Assembly: GCF_963675585.1 (NCBI RefSeq)
Contig: NZ_OY776414.1
Coordinates: 3,141,001-3,205,000, forward strand
Origin: an uncultured Draconibacterium sp.
Lineage (GTDB): Bacteria; Bacteroidota; Bacteroidia; Bacteroidales; Prolixibacteraceae
Length of the DNA stretch: 64,000 nucleotides
Reading direction: 5' to 3'
The notes under the pieces are model-generated. The model did no database searches and had not been told where the DNA came from. It saw only the letters and a list, made by a program, of their open reading frames with translations. The stretch's first letter is position 1, and every line of letters begins with the position of its first letter. Of the stretch, positions 1 through 9,823 are shown piece by piece. The position numbers and the translations under genes are program-made.

Positions 1-2308
1 CCGTATCAATTACTGTTACACTTGAAGTACATGTTCCAACGTTTCCGTTTACATCGACCACCGAAATTACAACAGGGTTTACACCAAGATTTGGACCACT
101 GAATTGAGATTTATCCAATGATATTGAAGCAACTCCACATACGTCATCAGAATCAATATAGACAAAAGAAGTATCAATTGTAACTTCTCCATTTTCATCG
201 AGGTAAATGGTTGTATCCTGGCAAGCCACTGTAGGTAAGGTTGTATCAGTTACAGTTACAGTAAAACTGCAGTATGATTTGTTCCCAGAATCATCGGCAA
301 CTTCAAAAGTATTTGTTGTTGTTCCCACAGGAAATTCACTTCCACTAGGTAAACCAGCAGTTTGAGTTATTGATGAGGTATTAAAAGCAAAGTTCTTCAA
401 CGCTTCATAATATCCAGAACCAGGAGTGCTCCATTTACCATCTTGGTAATAATAGCCTGTTAACCAAGCTATTTGACCTCCACCAACTATTGTTCTTAGA
501 GTCCATCTTCCAGCACCTACAATGTTAACTGTTTCGTCAGAATATGGGGCATTCAAGGCATCCCAATCACTGATTGCAAAAATTGTTGTTCCAACAATAT
601 CATAAATACCTGTAGTAAGATTATTTCCAGGACCAAGTACTGTTAAATCATTATTTCCTCCAAAATCTGAACCGCTACTTCCTCCCAAAAAGCTCTGAAT
701 TTGTGTTGAAAAGACAACATCATATCCTGTAACTAATATATTACCTCCTGCCTGAACCCATGCCTCAATATTATTTAACGTTGAAAGAGGAATATTATAG
801 CCCCATCTTGCATCCCACACTATTAGATCATATGCAGATAAATCTCCATTTAGTGTTGAATATCCATTGCTATATTCATTTAATACGCTAGTAACATTAT
901 GTCCGTCTGAAACTAATTCATTTGGTACCTCGGTAGCATTATCTGCATAATTATCAACATAAAGCACTTCTAAACTTTGACCTGTACCTCCACTACAATT
1001 ATCCGTACTTGAAACGGTATAATTTACAACCGCACCACATAACCCGGCATCGTTTGAAACCGATATATTTGCGGGGCAAGTAATCTCTGGTGCTAATGTA
1101 TCGTTTACGGTTACTGTAAACGTACAGGTATCAACGGCAAATGCCGGAATATCAAGCACAGCACTCTTTTCGGCAACAACAACGGGAACAGATGCTCCGC
1201 CATCCCAAACCAATTCATAGGATTGTGTGGTTACGCCAACCGGGAATTCATCTCCACTGGTTAATCCTGAAGCGTCGATCTGCCTAACAGTTGCTGTGTC
1301 CCAGGCAGTAGGTTGTGTGTAAGTAACAACTGCTCCACATTCGCCAGCGTCATTGTCTTGTACAATGTCTTCAATACATACAGAAGAAAAGGTTATTATT
1401 ACCATTCCATCGCCAGAATTGACAGCTGCTAAATTGCTTTGGTTAGTACCGGCATTATATGAACCACCACCACCACCGCTGTAGATGCCACTCCAGGTAC
1501 CACCTTGTCCACCGGAGTAACCGCCGCCGCCGCCGGACCGACAGTAAATATTATTCCAGCCACCGCCGCCGCCACCAAATCCACCGTCACCGCCGTGATA
1601 GGTGTCACCGTCGCTCAGGCCTCCTAATCCACCATTTAAGAATGCATGTCCCCCTTCTTCTCCACCGTTATCATGTATATTTCCTCCTCCATCAGTAAGT
1701 AGACCTCCTCCACCACCAGCATCTCCATTAGTGATTCCGCTTTGCCCTCCATTTCCAGAATTTCCACCACCGTCAAGATAAGTGTCAGCACCATCAGTAG
1801 TAGAATTTGCGTGGATTTCGGTTATAACCCCAGTTGATGTTCTTCCTCCACCACCGCCAGCAATTATTAAAGGAGTATTATCTGATTCTACAACAAATGT
1901 TCCGCCGCCGCCGCCGCCACCTTGGTAAACCCCGGCTGCGGTGCTTTCTTCACCGGCTTGACCAACAAGAATTTTTAGAATTTCACCTTGAGTTAAAGTA
2001 AAGATTCCCTCCATTTTCGCACCCAAACCACCATTCGATGTATTTCTATGCCCTCCTTCAGCTCCTAAAACTTCAATAATATAATCACCCGTGAAAGGCA
2101 CTGTCCATTCTTGTATTCCTTGAGTATTAATAGTTACGAGACCGGCCAAATTAGTTGCTGCATATTCGGCATCTATTTGGACTTGAGTAGGACCTGTTCG
2201 TCCTGTTTGACCGCAATTGGTAAAGGTATAAATTTGCGCCCTCAAAGCATTTGTGGTTATTCCTAGCAATAAGAATAAACCTAACTTTAGTAAAGTAGAT
2301 TTTTGCAT
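1..2308 (-). CDS. Giant secreted glycine-rich / HYR-repeat protein (C-terminus beyond window)
   Basis: The frame is open from the ATG at 2308 to the window edge (769 codons visible), so the C-terminus is missing. A signal peptide (MQKSTLLKLGLFLLLG..., ending LRAQ) is followed by a Gly-rich region to about residue 285 with many GGGGG runs, as in other Bacteroidota surface proteins. HYR-type Ig-like repeats follow, recognised by CGAVV, DNCSG and TVTVxDT signatures. A Rossmann-like segment (LEVLYVDNY, then AYDLIVWDARWGY and GGNILVTGYD), about nt 385-990, interrupts one HYR repeat and resembles ThuA/GATase-type folds. The last visible part has the same Cys-containing repeats (CQDTTIYLD) as the two giant proteins downstream. 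A surface adhesin secreted by T9SS is inferred by analogy; its sorting domain is not in view. Confidence 0.85.
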   Translation of the reverse strand, partial: MQKSTLLKLGLFLLLGITTNALRAQIYTFTNCGQTGRTGPTQVQIDAEYAATNLAGLVTINTQGIQEWTVPFTGDYIIEVLGAEGGHRNTSNGGLGAKMEGIFTLTQGEILKILVGQAGEESTAAGVYQGGGGGGGTFVVESDNTPLIIAGGGGGRTSTGVITEIHANSTTDGADTYLDGGGNSGNGGQSGITNGDAGGGGGLLTDGGGNIHDNGGEEGGHAFLNGGLGGLSDGDTYHGGDGGFGGGGGGWNNIYCRSGGGGGYSGGQGGTWSGIYSGGGGGSYNAGTNQSNLAAVNSGDGMVIITFSSVCIEDIVQDNDAGECGAVVTYTQPTAWDTATVRQIDASGLTSGDEFPVGVTTQSYELVWDGGASVPVVVAEKSAVLDIPAFAVDTCTFTVTVNDTLAPEITCPANISVSNDAGLCGAVVNYTVSSTDNCSGGTGQSLEVLYVDNYADNATEVPNELVSDGHNVTSVLNEYSNGYSTLNGDLSAYDLIVWDARWGYNIPLSTLNNIEAWVQAGGNILVTGYDVVFSTQIQSFLGGSSGSDFGGNNDLTVLGPGNNLTTGIYDIVGTTIFAISDWDALNAPYSDETVNIVGAGRWTLRTIVGGGQIAWLTGYYYQDGKWSTPGSGYYEALKNFAFNTSSITQTAGLPSGSEFPVGTTTNTFEVADDSGNKSYCSFTVTVTDTTLPTVACQDTTIYLDENGEVTIDTSFVYIDSDDVCGVASISLDKSQFSGPNLGVNPVVISVVDVNGNVGTCTSSVTVIDT

Positions 2309-2645
2309 AATGTGTGGTTTTAGAAATATTAAAAAGATTAATTATTGATAAAGTAGATACTCAATTTGTGTAATATACTTATAGATATTTTAGGTTAATA
2401 AATAGTGGTTTTTAACGATTTCAATTTTGAATATATAAGTTCGGAAATTATAAGGTAAAATCAAAGAGACAATATCAATCTTCTGTTCATTACATCGAAT
2501 AGTTTGGCAAATAATAATCCTTTTATCAGAATGGGACGGATTTTCTAAATTTGAAATTATATAGAACGACTCCTAGGCTGGTAAAGGTTTGATTGTGTAT
2601 TAAAATAATACCCTACATATAAGTATCTCAAGTATATTCATAAAA
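2309..2645. other. AT-rich intergenic region
   Basis: About 340 bases lie between the start of the first giant gene and the terminator of the second. The stretch is very AT-rich and must hold the promoter of the minus-strand gene starting at 2308, but I cannot place a convincing -33/-7 pair. No coding sequence or structured RNA is apparent. Confidence 0.5.
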
Positions 2646-2677
2646 AAAAGACAGAAACCAACTGGTTTCTGTCTTTT
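2646..2677 (-). terminator. Intrinsic terminator of the 1978-aa repeat protein gene
   Basis: Perfect 14-bp inverted repeat (AAAAGACAGAAACC / GGTTTCTGTCTTTT) with a 4-base loop AACT, about 25 bases beyond the stop at 2704. On the minus strand the hairpin runs into a T-rich tract. The stem core recurs at 10781 and 15981. Confidence 0.8.
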
Positions 2678-4535
2678 AATTATACTGTACTATTTAGTAT
2701 TTCTTATCTCTTGTCGAGAATCAGTTTTTTAACTACACGTTGTCCGTCGGCTTCTATCAGCACCATGTACATTCCACTCACCTGGTCTGAGAGATTAATT
2801 TGAATTTTATCATTGGCACCGAAGTTCTTTCTGAACACTTCTGCTCCCGATACATTCATTACCTTAATCTCAATATCTGTTGCTGATCGTTCCTGTAATT
2901 CCACAGTTACTAATCCTTTTGTTGGATTTGGATACAGGTTTAGTTCAAAACTTCCGGCTCCAATGTCGCCGATTGCTGTTGGATAACCATCCACTTCCAG
3001 TACAAATGTATCGCTGGCCATGGCTCCCGATGTATCGGTGGCTGTTACCACAAAACTGTAACTTCCGGTATCGGCAATCATTGGTGTGGCAGTTAATACA
3101 CCTGCTTCAATGGCTGCCCACGAAGGTAAACTGTCTGTGCCTTCCAGCATCACATCAAACGCAAGTACATCGTCGTCAACATCATCAAACACCACTCCCA
3201 TCATTGCACTTAGTTCCAGCTCAAACGAGTACGAAGCATTTACAATTGCATCAGGTAGTGGAGTCACCAAATAAGGAGCATCGTTTACAGGATTTACGGT
3301 TAGTGCAAATGATACTGTTGTTTGTGCACCTTCGCTGTCCTCAACCACTATTGTTAAACTGTCTGTTCCGCTTTGGTTGGCTCCAAGTGTCAGGCTTATG
3401 CTTCCGGTGGTATCTCCATCGGTGTAAACTACTTCAATTCCGCTTACCAGTTCGCTGTTGCTGTTTTCGGCCGTAATACTCAGTGTTTGTTCAACACAGT
3501 CAACTCCGGCTGAAATACCACTTAAAGCAATCACTACAGGACCTTCGTCTTCGTTTACACTTACATCGGCTAGCGAATCAATTGTTGGTACTGCATTTTC
3601 TGCGCTTACAATAACAGCAAAACTTACAGTATCTTTTTCTTCGCCATAACTTACTTCCCAACTTTCTACAGTTGTTCCTGCAGGGAATAGTCCTTCTGCT
3701 CCAAGACCGGCGATTTGTGTAATTGTGGCACAGGCTTTTGAACTGAATACTTCAGGATAAGTGATCGTGGTTTCACATTCTCCGGCTGGTAAACTTATTT
3801 CGATATTTTCCACCGAACTCAACAGAACATCAGATGAATCTTTTACATAAACCATAGCTTCGCAGGTACTTTCATTACCGGCTTCATCAAATACACTTAC
3901 GTCTACTTTTACCGAGTCACCCACCTGGCTGCAGTAAAATACCGACGGGCTGACTTCAACCTGCAGGCTATCGCTGGCTGATGCATTGTCGCTGCTGCCA
4001 CTGCTGATGGCCACAAGATCGGCTTCGGTCAGTTCGTAGCTGGCACTGTCAGTCAACCACACAGTAATTGAATTACAGTTGGCTACAGGTGCAATTTCAT
4101 CCTTAACCGTTACTTTGGCTTCGCAGGTGGCTGTGATTCCACTCAGGTTGCTTACGGTCATGGTTATGCTGTTTTCGCCAAGATCGGCCGAAGTAAATAC
4201 ACTTTGCGACAATTCAATACCTGAAATTCCACAGATGGCTGTTGAACCGGCATCGATCATGGATGAATCGATTACAACAAAACCTTCCGAACCAAGTGTA
4301 ACTTCAATGTCGTTACAGGCAACCTCAGGCAACCAGTTATCGGCAATGGTTACTAAAGAACTACAAGTAGATACGTTTCCGCCAACATCGGTTACACTCA
4401 TTACAACTGTGTGTTCGCCAATGTCATGACAATAAAACTTAGTCATATCCAAAGTATAAGAAACAATACCTCCTTCATCTGTAGATCCGTCATCAATAAA
4501 TCCCGGATAAATACGTGCCTTGCCTTCCAGATCGA
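2646..4535. repeat. Long direct repeat, copy 1 (partner 10781-12670)
   Basis: From the terminator hairpin inward, this segment aligns with 10781-12670 at a constant offset of 8135 bases with no net insertion or deletion. It encodes the near-identical C-terminal ~620 residues of the two giant repeat proteins. Similarity falls sharply at about 4535/12670, where the next repeat domains are clearly different. This suggests recent duplication or gene conversion. Confidence 0.85.
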
Positions 4536-7500
4536 GCGTTATTCCAATATTCTTACACCTGGCTTCAGGGGCAATCGTATCCATAACTGTCACGGTTGAA
4601 ATACAGGATCCAACATTGCCGTTTATATCCGAAACCAAAACATTTACAAAATTAGCCCCCAGATTATCGCCGGAAAAGTCGGTTTTACTTAACCAAACAT
4701 CTGCAATACCACAAGCATCATTTGCATTGCTGTATACGAAACCGGTATCGATTGAAGCTACTCCATTTGAATCGAGATAAATGATCGTATCCTGACAGGA
4801 AACAACCGGTACTATGGTATCCAGAACCGTTACCTCCGAAATACAACTGGAAGAGTTACCATGATTATCATTTACTGTCAGAGTAACAGTATTCGCTCCA
4901 ATATTTGAACAATCAAAGTCTGACACATCCAAGGTCAGATTTGAAATTCCACAAGCATCAGTCGAACTACTATCAACATAACTACCGTTAATACTGATAT
5001 TTCCACCGGCATCTAAATAAACTACAGTATCCTTACATTGTGCTACTGGAGAAATGGTATCCAATACAGTTACCAACGAAGTACAAGTAGAAGAATTGCC
5101 GTAAATATCGCTGACAGTAACAGTTACTTCAACTGCTGTTACAGGAACTTTTCTTACACTTGCCAAACCGCCAAGTGCACCACCATTAAATCCTGTATCT
5201 CCTATTTCAGTAGCTAATCCGGATGTTTTATTTATGCTGTAAAGTTTTCCTGTGAATGGCGACTGTCCGCCACCTCCGTACATAATTCCATTATGATACT
5301 CCAGAGACCCCAGGTTTACTCCCATATCTCCAACTGGTGCAGCAACTCCGGTATTCCGATCTATAGAAACCAAAAAGGTTCCGCCACCTCCCTGACAACC
5401 ATATAAAACATCGGTTGATTCGTCGTATGCCAAACCACTTAAAGGGCCAACACCTGTCAATCCAATGTTTGTTACAGCGCCAGTCCATGGATCCAATTTT
5501 GCAAACATGGATGCTCCATTAGGAGATTCAATATAAGCTCCATACAAGGTGTCACCGATCCATTCCAAACCGGTGAATGATCCACCATTGCCAATTGGGC
5601 TGCCTTTTAATGTTGTAAATCCAAGATCAATTTCACTACCGCCAAACGCGCCATTGGGGAATTGTCCATAAGTTCTCATTGTTGAATCATTGTACTCCAA
5701 CTCAGTAAAACCTTGCCCCAGATTTCCAAGTAAAGTGCCATTCCCTGTAGAAACATCGATGATAAATAACTCACCCGTGTTATTTACTCCATATAAACCG
5801 GCAACATATGTTCCGGCACCAAGTGGAGGTACAGCATCATCACAATCAAAAGATGTTTGGCTTAACTCAATAGTAGCCGTTTCACAACCATCACCCGATC
5901 CGTTGTTAACAAATGAAGAATCAATTGTTGCAAATCCAGTAGCATCCAGATAAACTGTTGTATCCTTACAACTTGCAATCGGCGCAATTGTATCAAGCAG
6001 TGTTACAGTGGAGCTACAGCTTGAAACATTTGAATTTGCATCAGTAATGGTTAGAACAACAGAATTGGCACCAATATTTGAGCAATCGAAATCCGACACA
6101 TCAAGTGTCATCGTAAGAATACTACAATTGTCTGATGATCCATTATCGATAAACGAAGAGTCGATACTAACACTATTACTGCCATCGAGATAAATAGTCG
6201 TATCCTTACAAATTGCAGTTGGTGAAATTGTATCAAGAATTGTTACCGTGGCGTTACATGTTGCTTGGTTAGAACTTCCGTCAGCCGCAGTTAAAACAAC
6301 CGCGTTTGCGCCTATATCTGAACAATCGAAGCTGGTAATGTCAACACTTAAACTTGCAATACCACAATTATCTGCTGATGTGTTCACTACAAACGAAGAG
6401 TCGATAGTGGCATTGCCATTCCCATCCAAATACACGGTAGTATCTTTACAGGTAACAGAAGGAGAAACCGTATCAATTACTGTAACAGTAGCCTGGCATA
6501 TGGAAGCATTTGAACTGCCATCGGTTACAGTTAAGGTTACCGAATTTGCGCCAATATCGGCACAGGTAAACGACGTTAATGAAGCACTCAAAGAAACCGA
6601 GCCACAATTATCGCCAGAACCTCCATCAAGATCTGATGCAACAATCGTTGCATTGCCAGCTCCGTCGAGATAAACGCTAATATTATTACAATCCGCAGTC
6701 GGCGAAACAGTGTCTAAAACTGTTACTGTTGAAGTACAGGTTTCGGTACTTAAATTATCGTAATAAGCAGTAACAACAACCGAGTTTGCTCCTTTATCAG
6801 CACAAGTAAAATTATATGTGTCAATTTTTACCGAATCAACGCCACAGGCAGCTGAAGTTAATGAAGTTAAATCACTTTCAACAATTGAAGCACTCCCTGA
6901 GCCATCCAAATACACATTGATATCATTGCAACTTAAAGCCGCCGACACGTCTCCGTTTATTCGAATGTTATCGAATACCAATTCTTCCGTTCCGCCATCC
7001 TGCTGGACAACTATGCGGATTTTCATTTCAGTTCCTGATCCCGAAAAGTTAAATGAAAAGTCATCAACCGAACCATTTGGAACAGTTGCACCATAAGGGC
7101 CACCTCCACCAACGGTATCAGTAGAATTATCCAGGTCTACACGCAAATCTCCACCAAAAGGATCATCGCCCTGGAATAGTCCGAATGTATTCCATCCGTT
7201 GTCATCAATATTGTATTGCAAAAGTATATTATCGGTTTGTTCCCAACGAGTACCGTCATTATTACTGGTTCCCATTAAAATTTCAAACGTAAAACTTGAA
7301 TTTCCAACAATATTCAGTGGAGCAAACTCAATCACACCTTCCAGGCCACTGCTTGCAGCGCTGATCACATCTTCACTGGCCCAGAAATAACTGCCGTCTA
7401 TTCCGGTTACAGCATCGGCATGGCCTGCAGGCTGTGTATTGGTGCGATAAAAATAATCGCTGTTTGGAAAGTCGGTAAATGTATTCGAAACATATCTTAT

Positions 7501-8640
7501 ACCTTCACCATCCGATTCAAAACTCTCATCAAACGGCAAACAAACCACTTCGGAAATTACATCCATAATCGCAATATTTCGCGACTGTACATTACTGTCA
7601 TCAGTACCATCATTAACCTTAAAGCAAATTTCACGGGTAACATTTGATGGATTTGTTGTATTTGTATTTTGGTACTGTACAGCTCTTAATGCAGCCTGAT
7701 AATTGCTCAGAGAGGAAGTACCGGTTAGTTTGAGAATACCGGTTGAACTATTGTATGATCCAACAATACCATTTGCAGGAGTAAAACTAAGTACATCTTC
7801 CCCTAAGGTAAAACCTGTGCAAATTTCAACTGAAGCACTGTCTAAATCTGTGTCATCAGCATCAGAGACAGTAATAGAACTACTAACCGCAACCGCTGCA
7901 TCACCTTCTGAGAAAACAATTGTTGAACTTTCAATTGCTGCCAGAACAGGTGCAAAGTTTGCAGGAGGTCCTGCATCTCCCTGCACGACAATCTGGTCGA
8001 ATGCAAATTCTTCAGAGCCATCATGTCCGTCAAGATATATACGAACAAGCAAACTGGTTCCACCAGCAGGCGCGTTAAAAGTATAGTTTGTAAATGTTGT
8101 TGTCAGAATAGGTTCTCCTGTGTCAGCAGTACCATCAAGATTCGTATCTCGTCTAAGATTGCCTCCAAAGGTATCATCACCAACAAACCTTCCGATAGTG
8201 AAATAATTAGTACCGCCATCGATACTGGCCTGAATTTCAACCTTATCGTTCGGTTCCCAACGTAATATTGTTGCATCCTGACCAACGGCCATAAACAAAG
8301 AAACAGTTACATTTGAGTACGAAGAAATGTCGATTGAATTTAATGTAAGTGTGGAAAAAGTCGCATTTGGATTATCAACAGATTCAATGTCTTCTGAAAC
8401 CCAAAAATAACTTCCCTGAACACTTAGGAGTGCATTACCAAATCCCGCAGTTGAACAAATATATGGATTGGAATTTGTGCGAACAAAATAATCGTTATTT
8501 GTACAATTGAAAAATGTGGATGAGGTATATCGTGTTCCTTCTCCATCTGTCTCAAAACCTTCAGTTAAAATGGTGGTCTGAGCAAGAAGTGAGAATGAAA
8601 AGAATATAAAAATTGATACTAAAAGTAAACTTCGATTCAT
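2704..8640 (-). CDS. Giant T9SS-secreted HYR-like repeat adhesin (1978 aa)
   Basis: Signal peptide (MNRSLLLVSIFIFFSFSLLAQ). Residues ~22-225 and ~365-565 are two copies of one beta-sandwich module (GFETDGEGTRY / SFESDGEGIRY, then YFWxSED). A cadherin-like segment lies between them. Next come ~80-residue Ig-like repeats with the pattern CKDTTxYLDGxG, DNCGI, SFDCSDIGAN, TVLDTISP. At ~930-1165 a propeller-like domain (GELFIIDVSTGNGTLLGNLG; DVLYGCQGG) is inserted inside one repeat. Near the C-terminus are a HYR domain, cadherin-like domains and a type A sorting domain (YPNPTKG...GMYMVLIEADG...KKLILDKR). It is expected to be exported by Sec, moved across the outer membrane by T9SS and anchored on the surface. 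An adhesive or structural role is inferred from architecture. The C-terminal third nearly equals that of the protein at 10839-15785. Confidence 0.9.
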   Translation of the reverse strand: MNRSLLLVSIFIFFSFSLLAQTTILTEGFETDGEGTRYTSSTFFNCTNNDYFVRTNSNPYICSTAGFGNALLSVQGSYFWVSEDIESVDNPNATFSTLTLNSIDISSYSNVTVSLFMAVGQDATILRWEPNDKVEIQASIDGGTNYFTIGRFVGDDTFGGNLRRDTNLDGTADTGEPILTTTFTNYTFNAPAGGTSLLVRIYLDGHDGSEEFAFDQIVVQGDAGPPANFAPVLAAIESSTIVFSEGDAAVAVSSSITVSDADDTDLDSASVEICTGFTLGEDVLSFTPANGIVGSYNSSTGILKLTGTSSLSNYQAALRAVQYQNTNTTNPSNVTREICFKVNDGTDDSNVQSRNIAIMDVISEVVCLPFDESFESDGEGIRYVSNTFTDFPNSDYFYRTNTQPAGHADAVTGIDGSYFWASEDVISAASSGLEGVIEFAPLNIVGNSSFTFEILMGTSNNDGTRWEQTDNILLQYNIDDNGWNTFGLFQGDDPFGGDLRVDLDNSTDTVGGGGPYGATVPNGSVDDFSFNFSGSGTEMKIRIVVQQDGGTEELVFDNIRINGDVSAALSCNDINVYLDGSGSASIVESDLTSLTSAACGVDSVKIDTYNFTCADKGANSVVVTAYYDNLSTETCTSTVTVLDTVSPTADCNNISVYLDGAGNATIVASDLDGGSGDNCGSVSLSASLTSFTCADIGANSVTLTVTDGSSNASICQATVTVIDTVSPSVTCKDTTVYLDGNGNATIDSSFVVNTSADNCGIASLSVDITSFDCSDIGANAVVLTAADGSSNQATCNATVTILDTISPTAICKDTTIYLDGSNSVSIDSSFIDNGSSDNCSILTMTLDVSDFDCSNIGANSVVLTITDANSNVSSCSSTVTLLDTIAPIASCKDTTVYLDATGFATIDSSFVNNGSGDGCETATIELSQTSFDCDDAVPPLGAGTYVAGLYGVNNTGELFIIDVSTGNGTLLGNLGQGFTELEYNDSTMRTYGQFPNGAFGGSEIDLGFTTLKGSPIGNGGSFTGLEWIGDTLYGAYIESPNGASMFAKLDPWTGAVTNIGLTGVGPLSGLAYDESTDVLYGCQGGGGTFLVSIDRNTGVAAPVGDMGVNLGSLEYHNGIMYGGGGQSPFTGKLYSINKTSGLATEIGDTGFNGGALGGLASVRKVPVTAVEVTVTVSDIYGNSSTCTSLVTVLDTISPVAQCKDTVVYLDAGGNISINGSYVDSSSTDACGISNLTLDVSDFDCSNIGANTVTLTVNDNHGNSSSCISEVTVLDTIVPVVSCQDTIIYLDSNGVASIDTGFVYSNANDACGIADVWLSKTDFSGDNLGANFVNVLVSDINGNVGSCISTVTVMDTIAPEARCKNIGITLDLEGKARIYPGFIDDGSTDEGGIVSYTLDMTKFYCHDIGEHTVVMSVTDVGGNVSTCSSLVTIADNWLPEVACNDIEVTLGSEGFVVIDSSMIDAGSTAICGISGIELSQSVFTSADLGENSITMTVSNLSGITATCEAKVTVKDEIAPVANCNSITVWLTDSASYELTEADLVAISSGSSDNASASDSLQVEVSPSVFYCSQVGDSVKVDVSVFDEAGNESTCEAMVYVKDSSDVLLSSVENIEISLPAGECETTITYPEVFSSKACATITQIAGLGAEGLFPAGTTVESWEVSYGEEKDTVSFAVIVSAENAVPTIDSLADVSVNEDEGPVVIALSGISAGVDCVEQTLSITAENSNSELVSGIEVVYTDGDTTGSISLTLGANQSGTDSLTIVVEDSEGAQTTVSFALTVNPVNDAPYLVTPLPDAIVNASYSFELELSAMMGVVFDDVDDDVLAFDVMLEGTDSLPSWAAIEAGVLTATPMIADTGSYSFVVTATDTSGAMASDTFVLEVDGYPTAIGDIGAGSFELNLYPNPTKGLVTVELQERSATDIEIKVMNVSGAEVFRKNFGANDKIQINLSDQVSGMYMVLIEADGQRVVKKLILDKR

Positions 8641-8704
8641 ATTGAGAGTTTAAATTATTTTCGAAAATTATTCTGTATTTGAGTTGTGGAAAAATCAATA
8701 AAGA

Positions 8705-9244
8705 CTAACTCCTGGATGGATAAATCCCAACGAGAGCAATAATATAATTCACACACTGAAAAGGCTGCACATTGGTATGAGACTGATTACCACCATTGTT
8801 TGCAATGGTTAAATCAACTCCATTCGCTTTCATATTTCCATTTGGAGTTTCGGCATAACCTTCGGCTCCGTTGGTTAATGAAGCCGGTACCATTCCTGCA
8901 GGATTTGATTCATCAGGCTGACCACTTGCACTTTGAACGGTTCCGGTACCGGTATGAGAATGAGAAGGCAGTTGAGCTGTAGTAAGAGTTACGTTTTCGA
9001 CTCCGCCTTTTTCTCCCAAACGACGTGATGATAAACCCGGACCATTACCGGGATGCATTGGCACACGTCCTCTTAAATCGGGCAAGCCGAAAGTTGTTCG
9101 TCCATCACCACCATAGGTTGTACCCAGAATAGAAAACAAAGCTGTATTTTGAGCAATGGATAAAAGTTGTCCATCGCAAAATGCCCATCCACGGGGTGCA
9201 AAGTTGCCCCCAAACATTACTATTTGACCAATAAAAGGATCCAT
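8705..9244 (-). CDS. Phage tail collar domain protein (MdpB-like), copy 1
   Basis: 179 aa, full length for the microcystin-dependent-protein type of tail collar protein. The N-terminal signature is GxIxMFGGNFAPRGWAFCDGQ, followed by LFSILGTTYGGDGRTTFGLP, DLRGRVPMHPGNGPG and C-terminal VNYIIALVGIYPSR. These are hallmarks of the Phage_Collar family. There is no signal peptide, so it is either cytoplasmic or exported by an unknown route. It lies 12 bases downstream of a close paralogue (9257-9796), and the pair sits between two giant adhesin genes with no other phage structural genes. The cellular role is unknown. Confidence 0.85.
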   Translation of the reverse strand: MDPFIGQIVMFGGNFAPRGWAFCDGQLLSIAQNTALFSILGTTYGGDGRTTFGLPDLRGRVPMHPGNGPGLSSRRLGEKGGVENVTLTTAQLPSHSHTGTGTVQSASGQPDESNPAGMVPASLTNGAEGYAETPNGNMKANGVDLTIANNGGNQSHTNVQPFQCVNYIIALVGIYPSRS

Positions 9245-9256
9245 AATTTTATCTTT

Positions 9257-9796
9257 TTAATTTCTTGATGGGAAAATTCCCTCTAACGCGATAATATAAT
9301 TCACACATTGGTAAGGCTGAACATTTGTATGCGCTTGTCCACCTCCTGTATTACCAACAGCAAGTGTTACTCCATTGGCTTTCATATTTCCGTTTGGAGT
9401 CTCGGCATAACCTTCGGCACCGTTTGTTAATGAGGCAGGCACCATTCCGGCTGGATTCGACTCATCAGGTTGGCCGCTTGCACATTGAATTGTACCTGTT
9501 CCTGTATGATTATGGGAAGGCATTTGAGTAGTAGTCAAGGTTACAGTTTCAGTACCTGACTTTTGCCCAAGAGGACGCGGGGTTAAACCTGGACCGCTAC
9601 CGGCGTGCATAGCCAGACGGCCTCTTAAATCGGGCAAAGCAAATGTTGTACGTCCATCGCCACCATAAGTAGTACCAAGAATTGAGAACAGTGCCTGATA
9701 ACTATTTATAGGCAATAACTGGCCGTCGCAAAGCGCCCAGCCACGCGGCGCAAAATTGCCACCGAACATTAAAATTTCTCCAATAAAGGGTTCCAT
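9257..9796 (-). CDS. Phage tail collar domain protein (MdpB-like), copy 2
   Basis: 179 aa, the same length as its neighbour at 8705-9244 and closely similar to it. Shared segments include GGNFAPRGWA, TTYGGDGRTTF, QPDESNPAGMVPASLTNGAE and NVQPxQCVNYIIAL. Differences cluster around residues 25-35 and 125-140. A tandem duplication explains the pair. It is probably co-transcribed with its copy and perhaps with the gene at 9824. No signal peptide is visible. Function is unknown beyond the collar fold. Confidence 0.85.
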   Translation of the reverse strand: MEPFIGEILMFGGNFAPRGWALCDGQLLPINSYQALFSILGTTYGGDGRTTFALPDLRGRLAMHAGSGPGLTPRPLGQKSGTETVTLTTTQMPSHNHTGTGTIQCASGQPDESNPAGMVPASLTNGAEGYAETPNGNMKANGVTLAVGNTGGGQAHTNVQPYQCVNYIIALEGIFPSRN

Positions 9797-9823
9797 AATT
9801 TATTTATTTAGAGTTAATACTAG

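Noticed and set aside
1459..1698. His/Arg-rich 79-codon plus-strand frame
   Set aside because: It is the complement of the Gly-rich coding region of the minus-strand gene; the composition mirrors GGN/GGT codons.
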